Origin: Azolla caroliniana
Lineage: Eukaryota; Polypodiophyta
Assembly: GCA_043228905.1 (NCBI GenBank)
Contig: JBHGNT010000011.1
Coordinates: 9,176,001 to 9,240,000, forward strand
DNA length: 64,000 nt
Reading direction: 5' to 3'
The translations under genes and the position numbers were made by a program. Under the pieces are notes generated by a model, which saw only the letters and a program-made list of their open reading frames with translations, had not been told where the DNA came from and ran no database searches. Of the stretch, positions 32,391 to 43,985 are shown piece by piece. Positions within the stretch are counted from its first letter, which is position 1, and every line of letters starts with the position of its first letter.

Positions 32391-35300
32391 ACGACGAGTG
32401 GAACGAGTCGGTGCTGATTGTGGATCGGGTTTGTCTGGATACTTTCGGTGGAAATCAGCAAGAAGATCCTGAGCATTGGCAACATGCTCGACGGGTTCCC
32501 AAGTACATTCGCTCGGACTATAACCGAGCCAATCGACCAAATAATAAAGTTTGTTGCAAACAAGTTTGGAATCGAGGATGGCAGCAACTTCATACTCTGG
32601 GCCGACGCCCAACTCCAATGGGGGCGGCGATGGTGTAACACGATCGGGAATGGTGTTTGCTTTATAAGCTTCAAGAAGAGAACAATGGAAAACCGGATGT
32701 ATCTGAAGCTGCGGAGGGAGATCAAGGCGGAATGTGACATCATTAACCTTACCCGTAATACGGAAAGGACAGAGTCGTCGATAATCCAACTTGTCGCACG
32801 GTCGAGTAGTCTTGATATGACGACGTAAGAGCCATACTCGATCTCCGTTGGCAAAAGAGGAGGGAAGCCGATGATGATCCGCGTAAGTCTTCTGTGTCTG
32901 TTGAGCATGACGAAGATGAGTCGAGAGATCTGTCTGGATCTTGCATAGTCTCTCCAAATGATCCCCGACACGAGGATTGGTAGGTAGCTCCGGGGTGTCG
33001 ATCACCGACCAACGAGGATGAGAACCGGTATAAGCGTAGAATGGGGAGACTCGAGTCGAGGAGTGAACAACATTATTATACGCAATCTTCACAAAGTGGA
33101 GAATCTCGGCCCAATCGTCCTGTTGATAACTCAGGAAACACCGAAGATATTGCTCCAGCGTTTGGTTTGTTCGTTCCGCCTGCCCATCGGTCTGAGGATG
33201 GTAGCCGGAGGAGAGGTTGCAAGAGACCTTGAGCATCTTGAAGAGATGCTGCCAAAATTTGGAGACAAATTGCGGTCCTCGGTCACTGATTATATTGTCT
33301 GGGAGGCCATGATGCCGAAATACCTCACGCATGACAAGGGTGGCGGTTTCCTCGCTAGTGATGGCCTTAGTACACGGCACAAAATGTGCCATCTTCGTAT
33401 ATCGATCGACGACGGTTAAGATAGCATCGAACCCCTTCGAGACCGGCAAATCTGTGATAAAAGCAAGACAAATAGACTGCCACAGCTTACTTGGAATCGG
33501 TAAGGGTTCCAATAAGCCATATGGATGGTGTCGTGGCATCTTTGCTCGGCAACAAGCATCATAGGTCCGAACGTAGTCGTCGAAAAAACGTCGCATGTGG
33601 GGCCACCAAAAAGATCATTGCACTAGCTCTAACGTCTTAGTACTACCGATATGTCCCGTCGTATGGGTGTCGTGACAATTCTGGACGATTTGAAGGCGAC
33701 AGGAGCAATCGGGGACTTATACGCACTTTTTAAAGAATAACAAACCATCATGATATTCGAATTGTCAGTAGTCAATACCTGGTTGTTGAGACCGAGAACA
33801 GGATGCCCGAGAAGTATCAATGTGCGCCAGGATGTCTTGAGCAAAACTATCTGTCTTCAAGTTTGCACGTATGTCATCGGTAATCCGTGAATCCATCGGG
33901 GTGTGAAAAATCCACGTCGTGTGCAGTCGTGTTGGTCCCAAGATTACTTGTTTTTGATTATCAAATGTTGGATCACCAGGACGAGGTGCAAGATATGAAC
34001 ACCGTGATAGTGCATCTGCTTTTCCTTGCTGCTTCCCCGGTCGATATGTGATTTTGAAGTCGAAACGCGTGAGGAATTGTGCCCACCGAGCTTGCCGTCG
34101 ATTTAGTACGCGAGCGTTCTGGAAATAAGCAAGACTTTTATGATCACTAAAGACAATGACCTGATGTGGAGAGCCCTCTAAGAAATGCCGCCATTGCGCA
34201 AATGAATCCACGATGGCTAATAACTCCTTGTCATGTATTTCGTAGTTGATTTCTGCAACATCGAATTTGCGCGAATGGAAAGCCATAGGATGCAACTCTT
34301 CTTTATCTCCTTGTTGAGAAAGGATGCTACCGAGGGCATAATCTGATGCGTTGGCCTCCATGATGAATGGTTTGCTTGTATCCACATGAGCTAGAATCGG
34401 TGCTGATGTAAAGGCTTTCTTAAGATGCCGAAAAGCCATATCTGCTTCAATGGACCAAAGAAATGCTTGTCCCTTCTTCGTAAGTTATGTGAGAGGTAAA
34501 ATAATCTTCGAGTAATCCTGTATAAACTTATGGTAGAAGTTAGCAAAACCTAGAAAACATTGTACATCTCGTACCGACCGTGGAATTTGCCACTCTAGTA
34601 CAGTTTGGACTTTAGCTGGATCCATGGCGATGCCCTTTGAGGAGATGATGTAGCCTAGAAATTCCACTTGCTTGCAGTCAAAGCTACATTTTTCTAGCTT
34701 GGCATAAACACCATTCTCGTGGAGTCGCTTTAGTACTAATAGTACATGAGAATCGTGCTCTTCCTGGGTCTTTGAATAAATCAATAGATCATCCAGATAT
34801 ATGATCAAACAGATATCCAAGAGGTCTCTGAATATATCATTAGCCATGTGTTGGAAGACTGCGGGTTCATTGGTTAGACCAAACGGCATAACTGTATATT
34901 CGAAATGCCCATACTGCGTGCGAAAGGCGGTCTTCCATTCATCTCCCGGTCGGATCCGCACGAGGTTATACGCTCCTCGTAGATCAATCTTTGTAAAACA
35001 CTTGGCACCATTAACTCGCTCTAAAAGACTTGATATAAGAGGAAGTGCATACCTATTACGGATGGTGACTTTATTTAAGCCGCGGTAATCAACAACGAGA
35101 CGAAGTGAGCCATCTTTCTTCTTGACAAAGAAGATGGGTGCACCGGCCGTAGATTTCCAATGACTAATAAACCCGCTTGCCAAGTTCTCCTCTATGTAAC
35201 CTCGAAGGACTTCTAACTCGGTGGGGGACAAGTTGTAAATGGGTCCCCATGGTGGCTCTGCTCCCGGTTGTAGATCGACGGGACAATCATAGGGACGATG

Positions 35301-37095
35301 ATGAGGAAGAGTACCGGCTTTTACCTTGTCAAATACATCAGCATAAGGATGATAATTCACCGGAAGTTGTACTAAGGATTCCTCCTTAATAGTGCTGGAA
35401 GGATGTACTGATATTGCAAATAGGAACATTGCCTCCTTGTTTCCTTCTTCGCGTAATTGACGTAGTGAAATGGTCGAAACTCGATGAGTAGATTCTTGGG
35501 GCTGTCGATGTCGGACTTCTCTTGTTCTCCAATCTATGTCTGGATTATGTAATTCAAACCAAGGTAATCCCAGGACAATGGGATGCTCTGGACTACTAAT
35601 TATATTAAATGCTACTACACACAAAACTACCTAGGACAACTTGAATGGGTTCTGACTCTTCTACAATATTCCCGGAAACAATGGGACGACCATCAATGAC
35701 TACTACAGATGCGGGGCAAGGAAGTTTTCTTAAGGGTATCTGAGAAGCTTGGGTAAAATTTCGATCCATAAAACAAGAATTAGCTCCGGAATCTAGAAGT
35801 GCTAGGACATGTACTGGGGGAGTACTTTTAGTACTAACCATGACTCGGGCTAGGAACACATTGCTAACTTGCTTGGAGGGAATGGAACCACTAATGGGCT
35901 ATACAGATCTAGGGCTATCCAACCAAACGGCTCCTATTTTGGCTAGACTCAATCGTTTAACTCTTCATCTAATTGACTAAGGATTTCAAATTTGTTTGAG
36001 ATACTTGGGCTATTAGTACTATTAATACTATCAAACACTCTATTAGTACTATTAATACTATTAGGGAAGAATTGACTCGGGTTTAGTACAAGCTACAATT
36101 TGATTTACCTGTCTCCTTAGCCTATGGGGACAATTGATTGCGATATGCCCTGGTCCACCGCAATAAAGACATAATCGATTTGCACGTCGTCGTTGCTTTT
36201 CTTCTTCTGATAACGGGCCACGTCGACGCATGGTATCGATCTCCATCGGTGTCTAAGTATTTGATTGAGGTATGTCTTGTGCAAACGGTTTAGCCGCGAC
36301 TGCGGCGTAAGTGGGCTCTGGCCTAAAGTGTGGTATCTGTAATTGACGTTCTGAATGCCGTTCGAAAAGGCAGTTGTCACATCGGACCGCTCGACTGATT
36401 GCCTCCGTAAGAGACTTTGGTTCTTCGAGGAAAATTAGAAGTAGATCTTTGACATCGTTTCGCAGGCCATAGCGAAACTGCTCCATTAGTGCTTGATCAT
36501 CCCAGGGTATATCTGAAGCGAGTAGGCGGAAATCCGCCGCGTAGGCAGAGGCTGGACGATCGCCTTGACGCAATCGCCGGATCTTGTTGATCGTCGTCCT
36601 AATGTTGTCGGTGTCTGCAAAGCAGGCTTTAAACTCACTAATAAAATCTTCAAAGTTATTAAGCAAGGGCGATTGTTTTTCTAGAAGCGGAGCGAACCAT
36701 GGTAAGGCTGAGCCGCTAAGCAACATGCCTATTAAGCTGACTCAAGATGCATCAGTGGGATAACGGGATGGATGCATTTGGAGGACTAATCGTACCTGAT
36801 TAAGGAATCCCCTGAATTGCGATCGCGTTCCATCAAATTTCACAGGAAGTCCAATCTTCGGCTCTTTATGAAATCCTTGGGGACTTGATCCTTGTTGTTG
36901 CAATGCCGCTTCGAGTTGTTGCACCCGTAATGCTAACTCCCCATGTTGTTGCTACGTTTGTTGTTTTTCTGGAGCGATTTGTTGCAGAATCCCTATCAGT
37001 CATTGGTTTTCTTGTTCCAAGGAAACAAATTTTCCTTTTAAGCATTGTAGCTCGGAGAAAACGGATTGATATTCTTGGGCGCTAACAGTAACCAT
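32385..37095 (-). pseudogene. Gypsy element 2 gag-pol with chromodomain, several stops
   Basis: Gag starts at 37095 ([17 protein letters not shown]). A CCHC knuckle [14 protein letters not shown] lies at about 36190-36130. Protease LLDSGANSCFMD is at about 35790. RT holds VKKKDGSLRLVVDYRGLNK and the active site YLDD at about 34790, followed by RNase H (34439-33765). Integrase has the zinc finger CDACCRAKM pattern, a DDE core and YHPQTDGQAERTNQTLEQYL. A C-terminal chromodomain (LYYLVDWLGYSPSECTWEP) ends near 32430. Stops or shifts occur e.g. at about 37002, 36746, 36256, 34484 and 33600. The integrase motifs resemble fungal and vertebrate Tf1/sushi-type chromoviruses; that placement is from memory of the families. 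Confidence 0.88.
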
Positions 37096-37149
37096 AGTAT
37101 AGGGAAAAGGGTAGGAGGATGAGGGAGAACGACAAGTAGGTTGGAGGAA

Positions 37150-37161
37150 AAATTGGTTCAA
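37150..37161 (-). other. Gypsy element 2 predicted self-priming site
   Basis: Minus strand TTGAACCAATTT, two bases inside the 5' LTR, no TGG start. Complementary over 12 nt to the predicted transcript 5' end (AAATTGGTTCAA). Confidence 0.6.
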
Positions 37162-37163
37162 AC

Positions 37164-37605
37164 TGTCAGGAATAGTACTAAGCAGAGATGGAATTAGTAG
37201 AAGAGCAGTACTATTAGTACTAAGAGGACGGGACTGCGTAAGACTCCCGAGAGAGAGAGAAAGAGAGAAGCAAAAAGAGAGATAGCGAGGATGAGAGAGA
37301 GAGAGAGAGATGATGATAACAGCCAATATATTATGTGAAGGATAAGTACAAAATGGCTAAGAGGCTTAAGACTGGCATTGAACCAATTTGGTTCAACATA
37401 ATGCCTAGTGCCCTCTTTTATAGTGTTCTTAGGAATAATCCTGAAGCTTCTAGAATGTTCCAAAGAGATCTGGAATATACATCAATTTTCTATGATAAAG
37501 GATAAATGAAAATAATATCCTTCGTATTACAATTCATAGTCTAATGGTAAGAGCTCGACCCATATAGCATAAGGTCATGGGTTCGAATCTTGCCATATCA
37601 TGACA
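37164..37605 (-). repeat. Gypsy element 2, 5' LTR
   Basis: Promoter LTR of the minus-strand element. On the minus strand TATAAAAG begins at 37422, and AAATTGGTTCAA begins 33 nt downstream at 37389. Confidence 0.92.
37378..37422 (-). promoter_or_regulatory. Gypsy element 2 core promoter and predicted self-primer
   Basis: TATAAAAG (minus strand, from 37422) lies 33 nt before AAATTGGTTCAA (37389-37378), exactly the spacing seen in element 1. The 12-mer is the perfect reverse complement of the site at 37150-37161. It differs from that of element 1 by one base, with the matching change in the primer site. Confidence 0.6.
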
Positions 37606-39337
37606 GATAAACGCGCAAGGGCACCGTGAAGGGAGGATGTTTATCCTCGAGACCAATGACGTAGGCACCGCTATGTTTGCGAAAGGACAAAAGTTTGATT
37701 AAGATATTGACTTGTGGCACTAGCGGTTTGGCCACATCAACTTCCGGAAGCTTCGAGAAATGCAGACGAAAAACATCATTTTCGGCTTGCCGAAAGGGCC
37801 AAGTCTACGACGCTTGCCAGTTGGGAAAGCATCACCGACTTCCATTCCCCAATGAGCGTAACCAGAGTCAAAATACGCTCGATGTGATCCATTCGGATAT
37901 ATGGGGACCAGGACAGAACGTGAGTCTCGGTGGAAGCCGATATTTCGTGACTTTCATTGATGACGATTGTTTACTTGCAGAATCGAACTTCTGCCAATGG
38001 AGGAGTGTCACCACATGAGCTATACTTCAGTAGCATTGTGTATGTGCATGTGCCGAAAGAGAAACGGAGGAAGCTAGAAGCCAAAGCCGAGAAGTGTATC
38101 TAGGTTGGCTACTCAGACAAACAAAAGGGTTATAAGTGCTATAACCCCCGAACCAAACAAGCTCGCGTAAGTCGAGATGTTATGTTCAATGAGTCCGCTT
38201 CATGGTACTTGTCTTCGCCCCCAATACCCAATGACTCCACTCCGATTTCTGAAGAGGTCAACGAGGCTGAGATGCCTTCGCGCGATGAGGAAATCGGAGC
38301 TCTTGGAGAGAGTCCGATCTCATTTCGGCAAAGTGGGCCGAGTGAGGGGTTGAGTCGAGATGGTCAACCATGTGAAGAGTCGGCGAGTAATGGAGACTCG
38401 GTTGTGTTGTCCTCGTGTAAGGAACCGACGAGATGGTTTACACACAGAGAGAAGGGGAAGAAGAAGATTTCGGAGTACAAGTTCGGTAGAGCCAAGTCAG
38501 ATCGACGTGAATCTGTCTTCGGGTCAATTCAAAAGGAACCTTCGTGGAAGAGGTCGAAGTCGGCCGAGAGGGCCGCGAAATCAGCTAATCACAAATTACG
38601 CCGATCTACCCACCTAAAGAACCCCACAAAGAGATACGGGTATAATGATTATATGGCGCACCATTATGCATACATGACGCGAGTGGCAGAAGTGCGTGAG
38701 CCGGAGAGCTACGTAGAAGCGGCGAAAGACGCAAACTAGCGTGCCGCAATTGAGGAAGAGATGCGCGCGTTATCGGACAACGAGACTTGGTTGACGCACC
38801 GAAGGGTGTGAAGCCGATCGGATGCAGATGGGTGTATAAGGTCAAGTACATCACTGACGGCTCTGTCAACCGCTACAAGGCCCGATTAGTGGCGAAATGC
38901 TACGCGCAGAAGTACGACGTGGATTACGAAGAGATCTTCGCGCCAGTCGCGAAGATGACCAGCAAAGATGACCACCGTGCGTGTTCTCCTAGCTGTAACA
39001 GCGGCGAAGGGGTGGCATCTACATCAGATGGATGTGAAGAATGCATTCCTGCAAGGTGATCTTCAGGAGCAGGTGAACATGGTACAACCCCCCGGATTCT
39101 TATCCGAACAGAACACTTCGGCAGTGTGCCGATTGAAGAAGTCGCTATATGGACTTAAGCAAGCCCCCCGAGCTTGGAATGCGAAGATTACGCAATGGTT
39201 GTGTAAGATGGGGTTTGCGCCATCGAAGTGGGAGTCTTCATTGTCACTTCGGCAAGGTCGACATGGACCGGTTTGTCTTTTACTTTATGTTGATGATTTA
39301 GTCATCGCCGGTGCCGACCTGGATGAAATCGGTCGCG
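37606..39337 (+). pseudogene. Copia 2b integrase remnant, linker and RT
   Basis: After the GATAA duplication the frame continues with the integrase zinc region (DACQLGKHHRLPFP) and DVIHSDIWGPGQ, then FVTFIDD. The catalytic core is deleted near 37970-38030, passing straight to VYVHVPKEKRRKLEAKAEK. A Ser/Glu-rich linker and RT with [36 protein letters not shown] and LLLYVDDLVIAG (about 39285) follow. Stops and shifts are present (e.g. 38018, 38739, 39059). The frame is cut after DEIGRV by the next insert. Confidence 0.8.
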
Positions 39338-40035
39338 TTGTCGTGAAGATTTTCGGCAATAGTGTGAAAATCGCGTGGAACGGAGAAAATCGAGAAGGTG
39401 CGGGGCGATGGGAACCCCTAAGGCCTAGTATCATTTTCATGCATATCGGTGCAATTAAGGTTTGAACCATGCACATCCAAGATAGGAGACAGTTTACTTA
39501 CCATTAGACTAAGCTTGTTTCTTTAAACCTTTTTTTCATCATTGTACTTTTCACATGTAAATTCTCATACATAAGAGTTTGAATGAGTGACATGATTATC
39601 ATTATCATGCATCACATGCGATGCATGAGCACCAAATGGCAATCATGCATTATCTGCATGTCTTACACCCTCACATGCATCATATGCATGAGGGCATCTA
39701 TATAAGAAAGAAAGGAAGGGAAAGAAGGGGGGGGATCAATCTATCTATGAATACATCAAGTTATGTATCAAATAAAAAATTAATAATAATAATAAACCTA
39801 GTTATCTTATGACTCGACGATAAACCTAAACGGCCAATTCCTTACAGGCACAACTCACCCGATTCGTTCTCCTAAGTCAATAACCTTGGTGGTCCAGTTC
39901 GACCGACCCGTAGGTGCGGAAATCCCATCATCAATCCTCCATAACCACTAGCGGATAGAGGCTCGGTGCTTGTCCGCGCTTGTAACGCGCACATTACGAC
40001 GTTTGGCACGTGTGTCACGCACCACGCGACATCGT
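39338..40035. mobile_element. Unclassified ~0.7-kb insert in copia 2b RT
   Basis: RT coding stops at DEIGRV and resumes at KSHIVASFDMKDLGDLHYFL. The ~700 bp between are non-coding and AT-richer. They contain repeated GCATG-type strings, a poly-G tract (about 39725) and a tRNA-like motif. The ends show only a weak inverted similarity (TTGTCGTG / CGCGACAT), so neither a DNA transposon nor an LTR can be claimed. Confidence 0.5.
39449..39515 (-). repeat. tRNA-like (SINE-type) motif inside the 0.7-kb insert
   Basis: On the minus strand an A-box-like TAGTCTAATGGTAAG is followed about 42 nt later by a B-box-like GGTTCAAACC. These are internal RNA polymerase III promoter elements typical of tRNA-derived SINEs. 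No SINE tail was identified. Confidence 0.4.
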
Positions 40036-40205
40036 AAAGTCTCATATTGTGGCATCATTCGACATGAAGGATCTTGGAGACCTTCATTACTTCCTTTGGA
40101 TTGAAGTGATCCGCACCCCCGACGACATATCGATCAGCCAACGTCATTACGTGCTGAATATGTTCTTCAAGTTCGGGATGGCAGATTGTAAGCTCATCTC
40201 GACCC
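40036..40205 (+). pseudogene. Copia 2b RT, last part
   Basis: Reads SFDMKDLGDLHYFLWIEVIR, then SISQRHYVLNMFFKFGMADC. It stops at 40205, where the composite block begins. RNase H follows only at 48743. Confidence 0.8.
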
Positions 40206-40313
40206 GTTGTCGCGGTATTCCGCGAGTATGTGTGTGAAGCTAGGCAGGACCACGGGGGCCTCAGACCGAAGAGCTAAGAAAGAGAAGGAGAAAAAGATAG
40301 ACAGGAGGTGTAT
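40206..40313. repeat. Left part of repeat family Y (LTR-like)
   Basis: Begins GTTGTCGCGGTATTCCGCG and contains GGACCACGGGGG. The same string occurs at about 52353 in 52210-53051, where a similar GTTGTCACGTTGTTACGCG precedes it. It continues at 46033 on the other side of copia 2a. Origin unknown, probably part of an LTR. Confidence 0.4.
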
Positions 40314-40729
40314 TGTTGAGCGGCAAGCTCAACCGGATCCAGATCGGCTGAATCAACCTAAACCGGATCGGTGAGCCGGTGAGCTAGGGAGCCGATTAGC
40401 CGGATCCAACAGTAACCGGAAGCATAGTAGCAGCCTAGACTACTAGGTAGTTAATGTCTCATAGTTAATGTCTCATAGTTAGTGTCAGACGCTTATGTGA
40501 GCATTGAAGTACACTGTCCTTTTGTCAATCCTCCTAGGACTTGTATAAATAGTGTTGTTGAGCACGTTGTATTGACAAAGAATTTTACAGAGTTGTTGAT
40601 AATAGATTTAAGTTGTTCTGCTCTTTCTCTATCTCTCGTGCATACCTTTTGTGTGTTAATCTATCTTTCTCTCTCTATTACTATCCGGCTAAGCCGGTTG
40701 TCTAACGCTTCCGCACCTTCGTTCTTACA
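40314..40729 (+). repeat. Copia 2a 5' LTR
   Basis: TGTTGAGCGGCAAGCTCAACC...CGTTCTTACA, with a GACTTGTATAAATAG promoter string near 40540. A 16-bp unit (AGTTAATGTCTCAT) is duplicated here compared with the 3' LTR. Confidence 0.9.
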
Positions 40730-40741
40730 TGGTATCAGAGC
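40730..40741 (+). other. Copia 2a primer-binding site
   Basis: TGGTATCAGAGC, perfect initiator-methionine tRNA site next to the LTR. Confidence 0.9.
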
Positions 40742-40821
40742 GCGAGGGTTGAGAACCTCTGCAGTCGAGATCAGCATCTGAAGACAAACCCTAAGACCCG
40801 ATAAGAACAGAAAGAGAAGTG

Positions 40822-43800
40822 ATGGACAGAGGAATGGCTAGCTCGCACCCGATGGAGAAGCTCGACAGATCCAACTACGCATCTTGGTCATACAAGATGC
40901 ACCAGTACCTGCTTGGGCAAGGTTACTGGAGCTATGTCGACGGAGCTAACGACACAGCACCTGATGCGGCACACAAGGACTTCCCAGTGTGGGAACAAGC
41001 GGCAAACTGAGTGATGTACTGCTTTGCGTCTAGTGTCGGAGACCAGCTGTTGAGCCATGTCTGAGATGCCAAGACGCCAAAAGAAGCTTGGGGAAACCTG
41101 AAGAAGGTTTTCGTGGCAAGCACTACGGCCCAGAAGCTACAACTCCGACAGGAGTTGAGCAATGTCCGACAGAAGGACATGTCGGTAGCCGATTACACGG
41201 CCCGAATCAAAGAGATCTGTGACTCACTTGCCTCTATCAACATCACTATAGAGGAAGATGAGATGGTGCAGATTTGTCTTGGGGACCTAGCATCTAAGTT
41301 CAGAGTGCTCCAAACGATGGTGTGTTCAAGGAAGAATACGCCGTCATTTTTCGACTTACAGTCGATGCTCCTTGTAGAGGAGAACCACGCCGGGGCGTCA
41401 ACAAGTGCACCCACCGACAACGGGATGTTGTACATGGAGGCGGATCGGCCCCGTGGGCGTGGTGGACAAGGCGGGTCAGCTCACAATGGTGGCGGCCGGC
41501 AAGAGCAGGACCGAAGGCACAGAGAACGTGACGACAATAGTTTCGAACCCTCCACAAGCAGGGAGAGTCAAGGCGGCGCCGAAGGCCGGCAAGCAAAAGC
41601 CGACACGGAATGCTGGTACTGTGGTAAAAAGGGCCACAGAGAAAGCGAGTGCTGGAAGAAGCGCGCCGATTTGGACAAATCCGGATCCGGCAAGGCCGGC
41701 AGAGAGAACTGGCAATACTTGCACTACGCAGAAGGATTGGGAGGATCCAAAACCGGAAAAGCCGGTAAAGGGCCAGCCTTGGTGATTAAGAAGACCACTT
41801 CCAAATCGGAGGAAGTGTGGTACGTTGATTCCGGTGCGTCGAATCACATGACGAGGCACAGAGAGTGGTTCTCTTTCTTGGAGAAACCAGAACAACCGGG
41901 AGTCGTCGAAACCGGAGACGACACTCCTCACCCAATCGTGCATGTCAAAGAAGTCCCTTTGAGCCACGTCGGACAAAGGGGGAAGCTGATGAACGTATTA
42001 CACGTTCTGACTATCACGAAGAACCTGGTGTCAGTCGGTCAGATCGTTGACCAAGGGATGCAGGTCTGGTTTATGCACCTTGGGTGCTTCATCGAGGAAG
42101 AGGGCCAAATTATTGTGCAAGGGTGCAGAGATGGGAGGATGTTCATCCTCGACACCAATGACGTCGGCACCGCTTTGTTCTCTGGCACAAGCGGATCGAC
42201 CACGTCAATTACCGAAGGCTTCAAGACCTGCAAACGAAACAAGTTGTTTTCGGTTTGCCGAAGTTTAGTGGCCGGCAGGTCCAAATATCTGAAGCCTGCC
42301 AATGGTCTTTGAGTGTTTCGGGAACATGCAAAGCCTGGTGAGCGGGAAACGGAGAGGAAGATCAAGTGCCTGTGGTTGGATGGTGGAAAAAAATATTTTT
42401 CCGGCCAATTCAACAGTTATCTACAGCAGAACGGAATTCAGAGAGAATTCAGCTACAGGTACACACCGAAGCAAAACGTTGTGGCCAAAAGGAGGAACCG
42501 GTCGATTGTCGATGTGGCAAGGGCAATGCTAGAGGAGAAGACTCTTCCGTGGTCCCCCCACGCAAGGAACCGAGGAGACGATTCACGCGAAAGGAAAAGG
42601 GGAAGAGGAAGATGCCGGAGCACGAGACCGGCAATGGTGAGTCGGAACGGAGTGGATCCGACTCCGGAAAAGAAGAAGGCTGATCTTCAGCAACGAAGAC
42701 CGAACCGGCCAAGAAGGGCCTGAAACTGGGTAATGATAAGTTACGTTGGTCTTCCCGCCAGAAGAACCCCGTGACACTTGATGCCAACAACACTTGGGAC
42801 CTAATTGACCCTCCCCGACACTGTAAACCGATCGGATGCAAGTGGGTGTACAAGGTAAAGCACAATACCGACAGTTCGGTTAACCAGTACAAGGCCCGGT
42901 TAGTGGCGAAGGGATATGCGCAGACCCACGGAATCGACTACGATAAGACCTTCCCTCCGATAGCGAAGATGACGACGGTTCGTGTGGTGTTGGCAGTTGC
43001 TGCGGCAAGGGGGTGGCATCTTCATCGAATGGACGTGAAGAATGCATTTATGCAAGGCAATCTTGAAGAAGAGGTTTTTATGACCCAACCCCCCTATTTC
43101 CAGTCGGAGATGAACAAGTCGGTGGTATGCCAACTGAAGACGTCACTTTATGGCCTGAAGCAAGCCTCTCGAGCTTGGAATGCGAAGATCACGCACCGGT
43201 TGCGTAAGATGGGGTTTGTGGCCTCCAAGTCCGACTCTTCGTTTTTCATTCGGCAAGGTTCGGACAATCCGGTTTGCATCTTGATGTATGTTGATGATGT
43301 AGTCATCACCGGACCTGGACTCAATGAAATCAGTCGAGTCAAGTCCCAACTGTCAGACGCATTTGAGATGAAGGACCTGGGGGACCTTCACTACTTCCTT
43401 GGGATCAAGGTGATCTGAACCCCCGACGGCATATTGCTCTCACAAAGACACTATCTGTTGAATATGTTGTACAAGTTCGGCATGACGGAATGCCGACCAA
43501 TTTCCACACCCCTATACCAGAACCTAAAGCTCCGTCCCGACTTCGGACCGGCCTGCAATGAGAGGCAGTTCCGACAAATCGTCGAAAGCCTTATATATTT
43601 GACAATCACCTGACCCCACATCAGTTATCCAGTCGGCGTGATCAGCCAATATATGTAGAAGCCGATCGTGGAGCACCTTCTATGCGCGCATCGAATTTTG
43701 CGATATGTGAGCGGCACAAAGAACCAGGGACTGTTATACCGGCATGGTATAACCGAAGAGCTAGTTGGCTACACCGATGCCAACCGAGCCGGCGATGCAT

Positions 43801-43985
43801 CAAATCGCCAATCCACCTCCGGCTATATGTTTTCCCTTGGTAGTGCGGTTGTTGCGTGGAGCAGCAAAAAAGCAGCCAACATTGGCCCTTTTGAGCACTG
43901 AGGCTAAATACTGAGGCGCTACTATTGCCACCTGTGAGGCCATTTGGCTAATGCGACTACTGGAAGACCTGTAGATCGAGGTGTT
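40822..43985 (+). pseudogene. Copia 2a gag-pol up to RNase H, broken
   Basis: Starts MDRGMASSHPMEKLDRSNYA. Gag has stops at about 41008 and 41062, then is open through KLQLRQELSNVRQKDMS and a knuckle CWYCGKKGHRESECWKK at about 41608. Protease reads VWYVDSGASNHM at about 41815. The integrase zinc finger and D1 region are frame-shifted and partly lost. The core piece LWLDGGKKYFSGQFNSYL to NRSIVDVARAMLEEKTLP jumps straight into the linker near 42545. RT is open at 42771-43418 with WVYKVKHNTDSSVNQYKARL and LMYVDDVVITG. RNase H begins near 43610 (VGYTDANRAGDASNRQSTSG) and is cut at 43985 by the solo LTR. Confidence 0.85.

Larger units (their letters stand above)
31932..37605 (-). mobile_element. 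Gypsy element 2: full-length chromodomain Ty3/gypsy retrotransposon
   Basis: LTRs 31932-32373 and 37164-37605 (442 bp each), flanked by the target duplication GATAA (31927-31931 and 37606-37610) inside copia 2b. It is on the minus strand with complete domain order: gag, knuckle, protease, RT, RNase H, integrase, chromodomain. The two LTRs differ at about 16 positions plus two small indels by eye, mostly G/A or C/T changes as expected from decay of methylated cytosines. Several stops inactivate it. Confidence 0.93.

Noticed and set aside
39600-39700. GCATG-rich stretch as a CRISPR-like or regular repeat array
   Set aside because: The repeats are short, irregularly spaced and without unique spacers; this is a eukaryotic AT-rich insert.
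39338-40035. Classifying the insert as a DNA transposon from TTGTCGTG / CGCGACAT ends
   Set aside because: The inverted similarity is too short and imperfect, and no target duplication was found.
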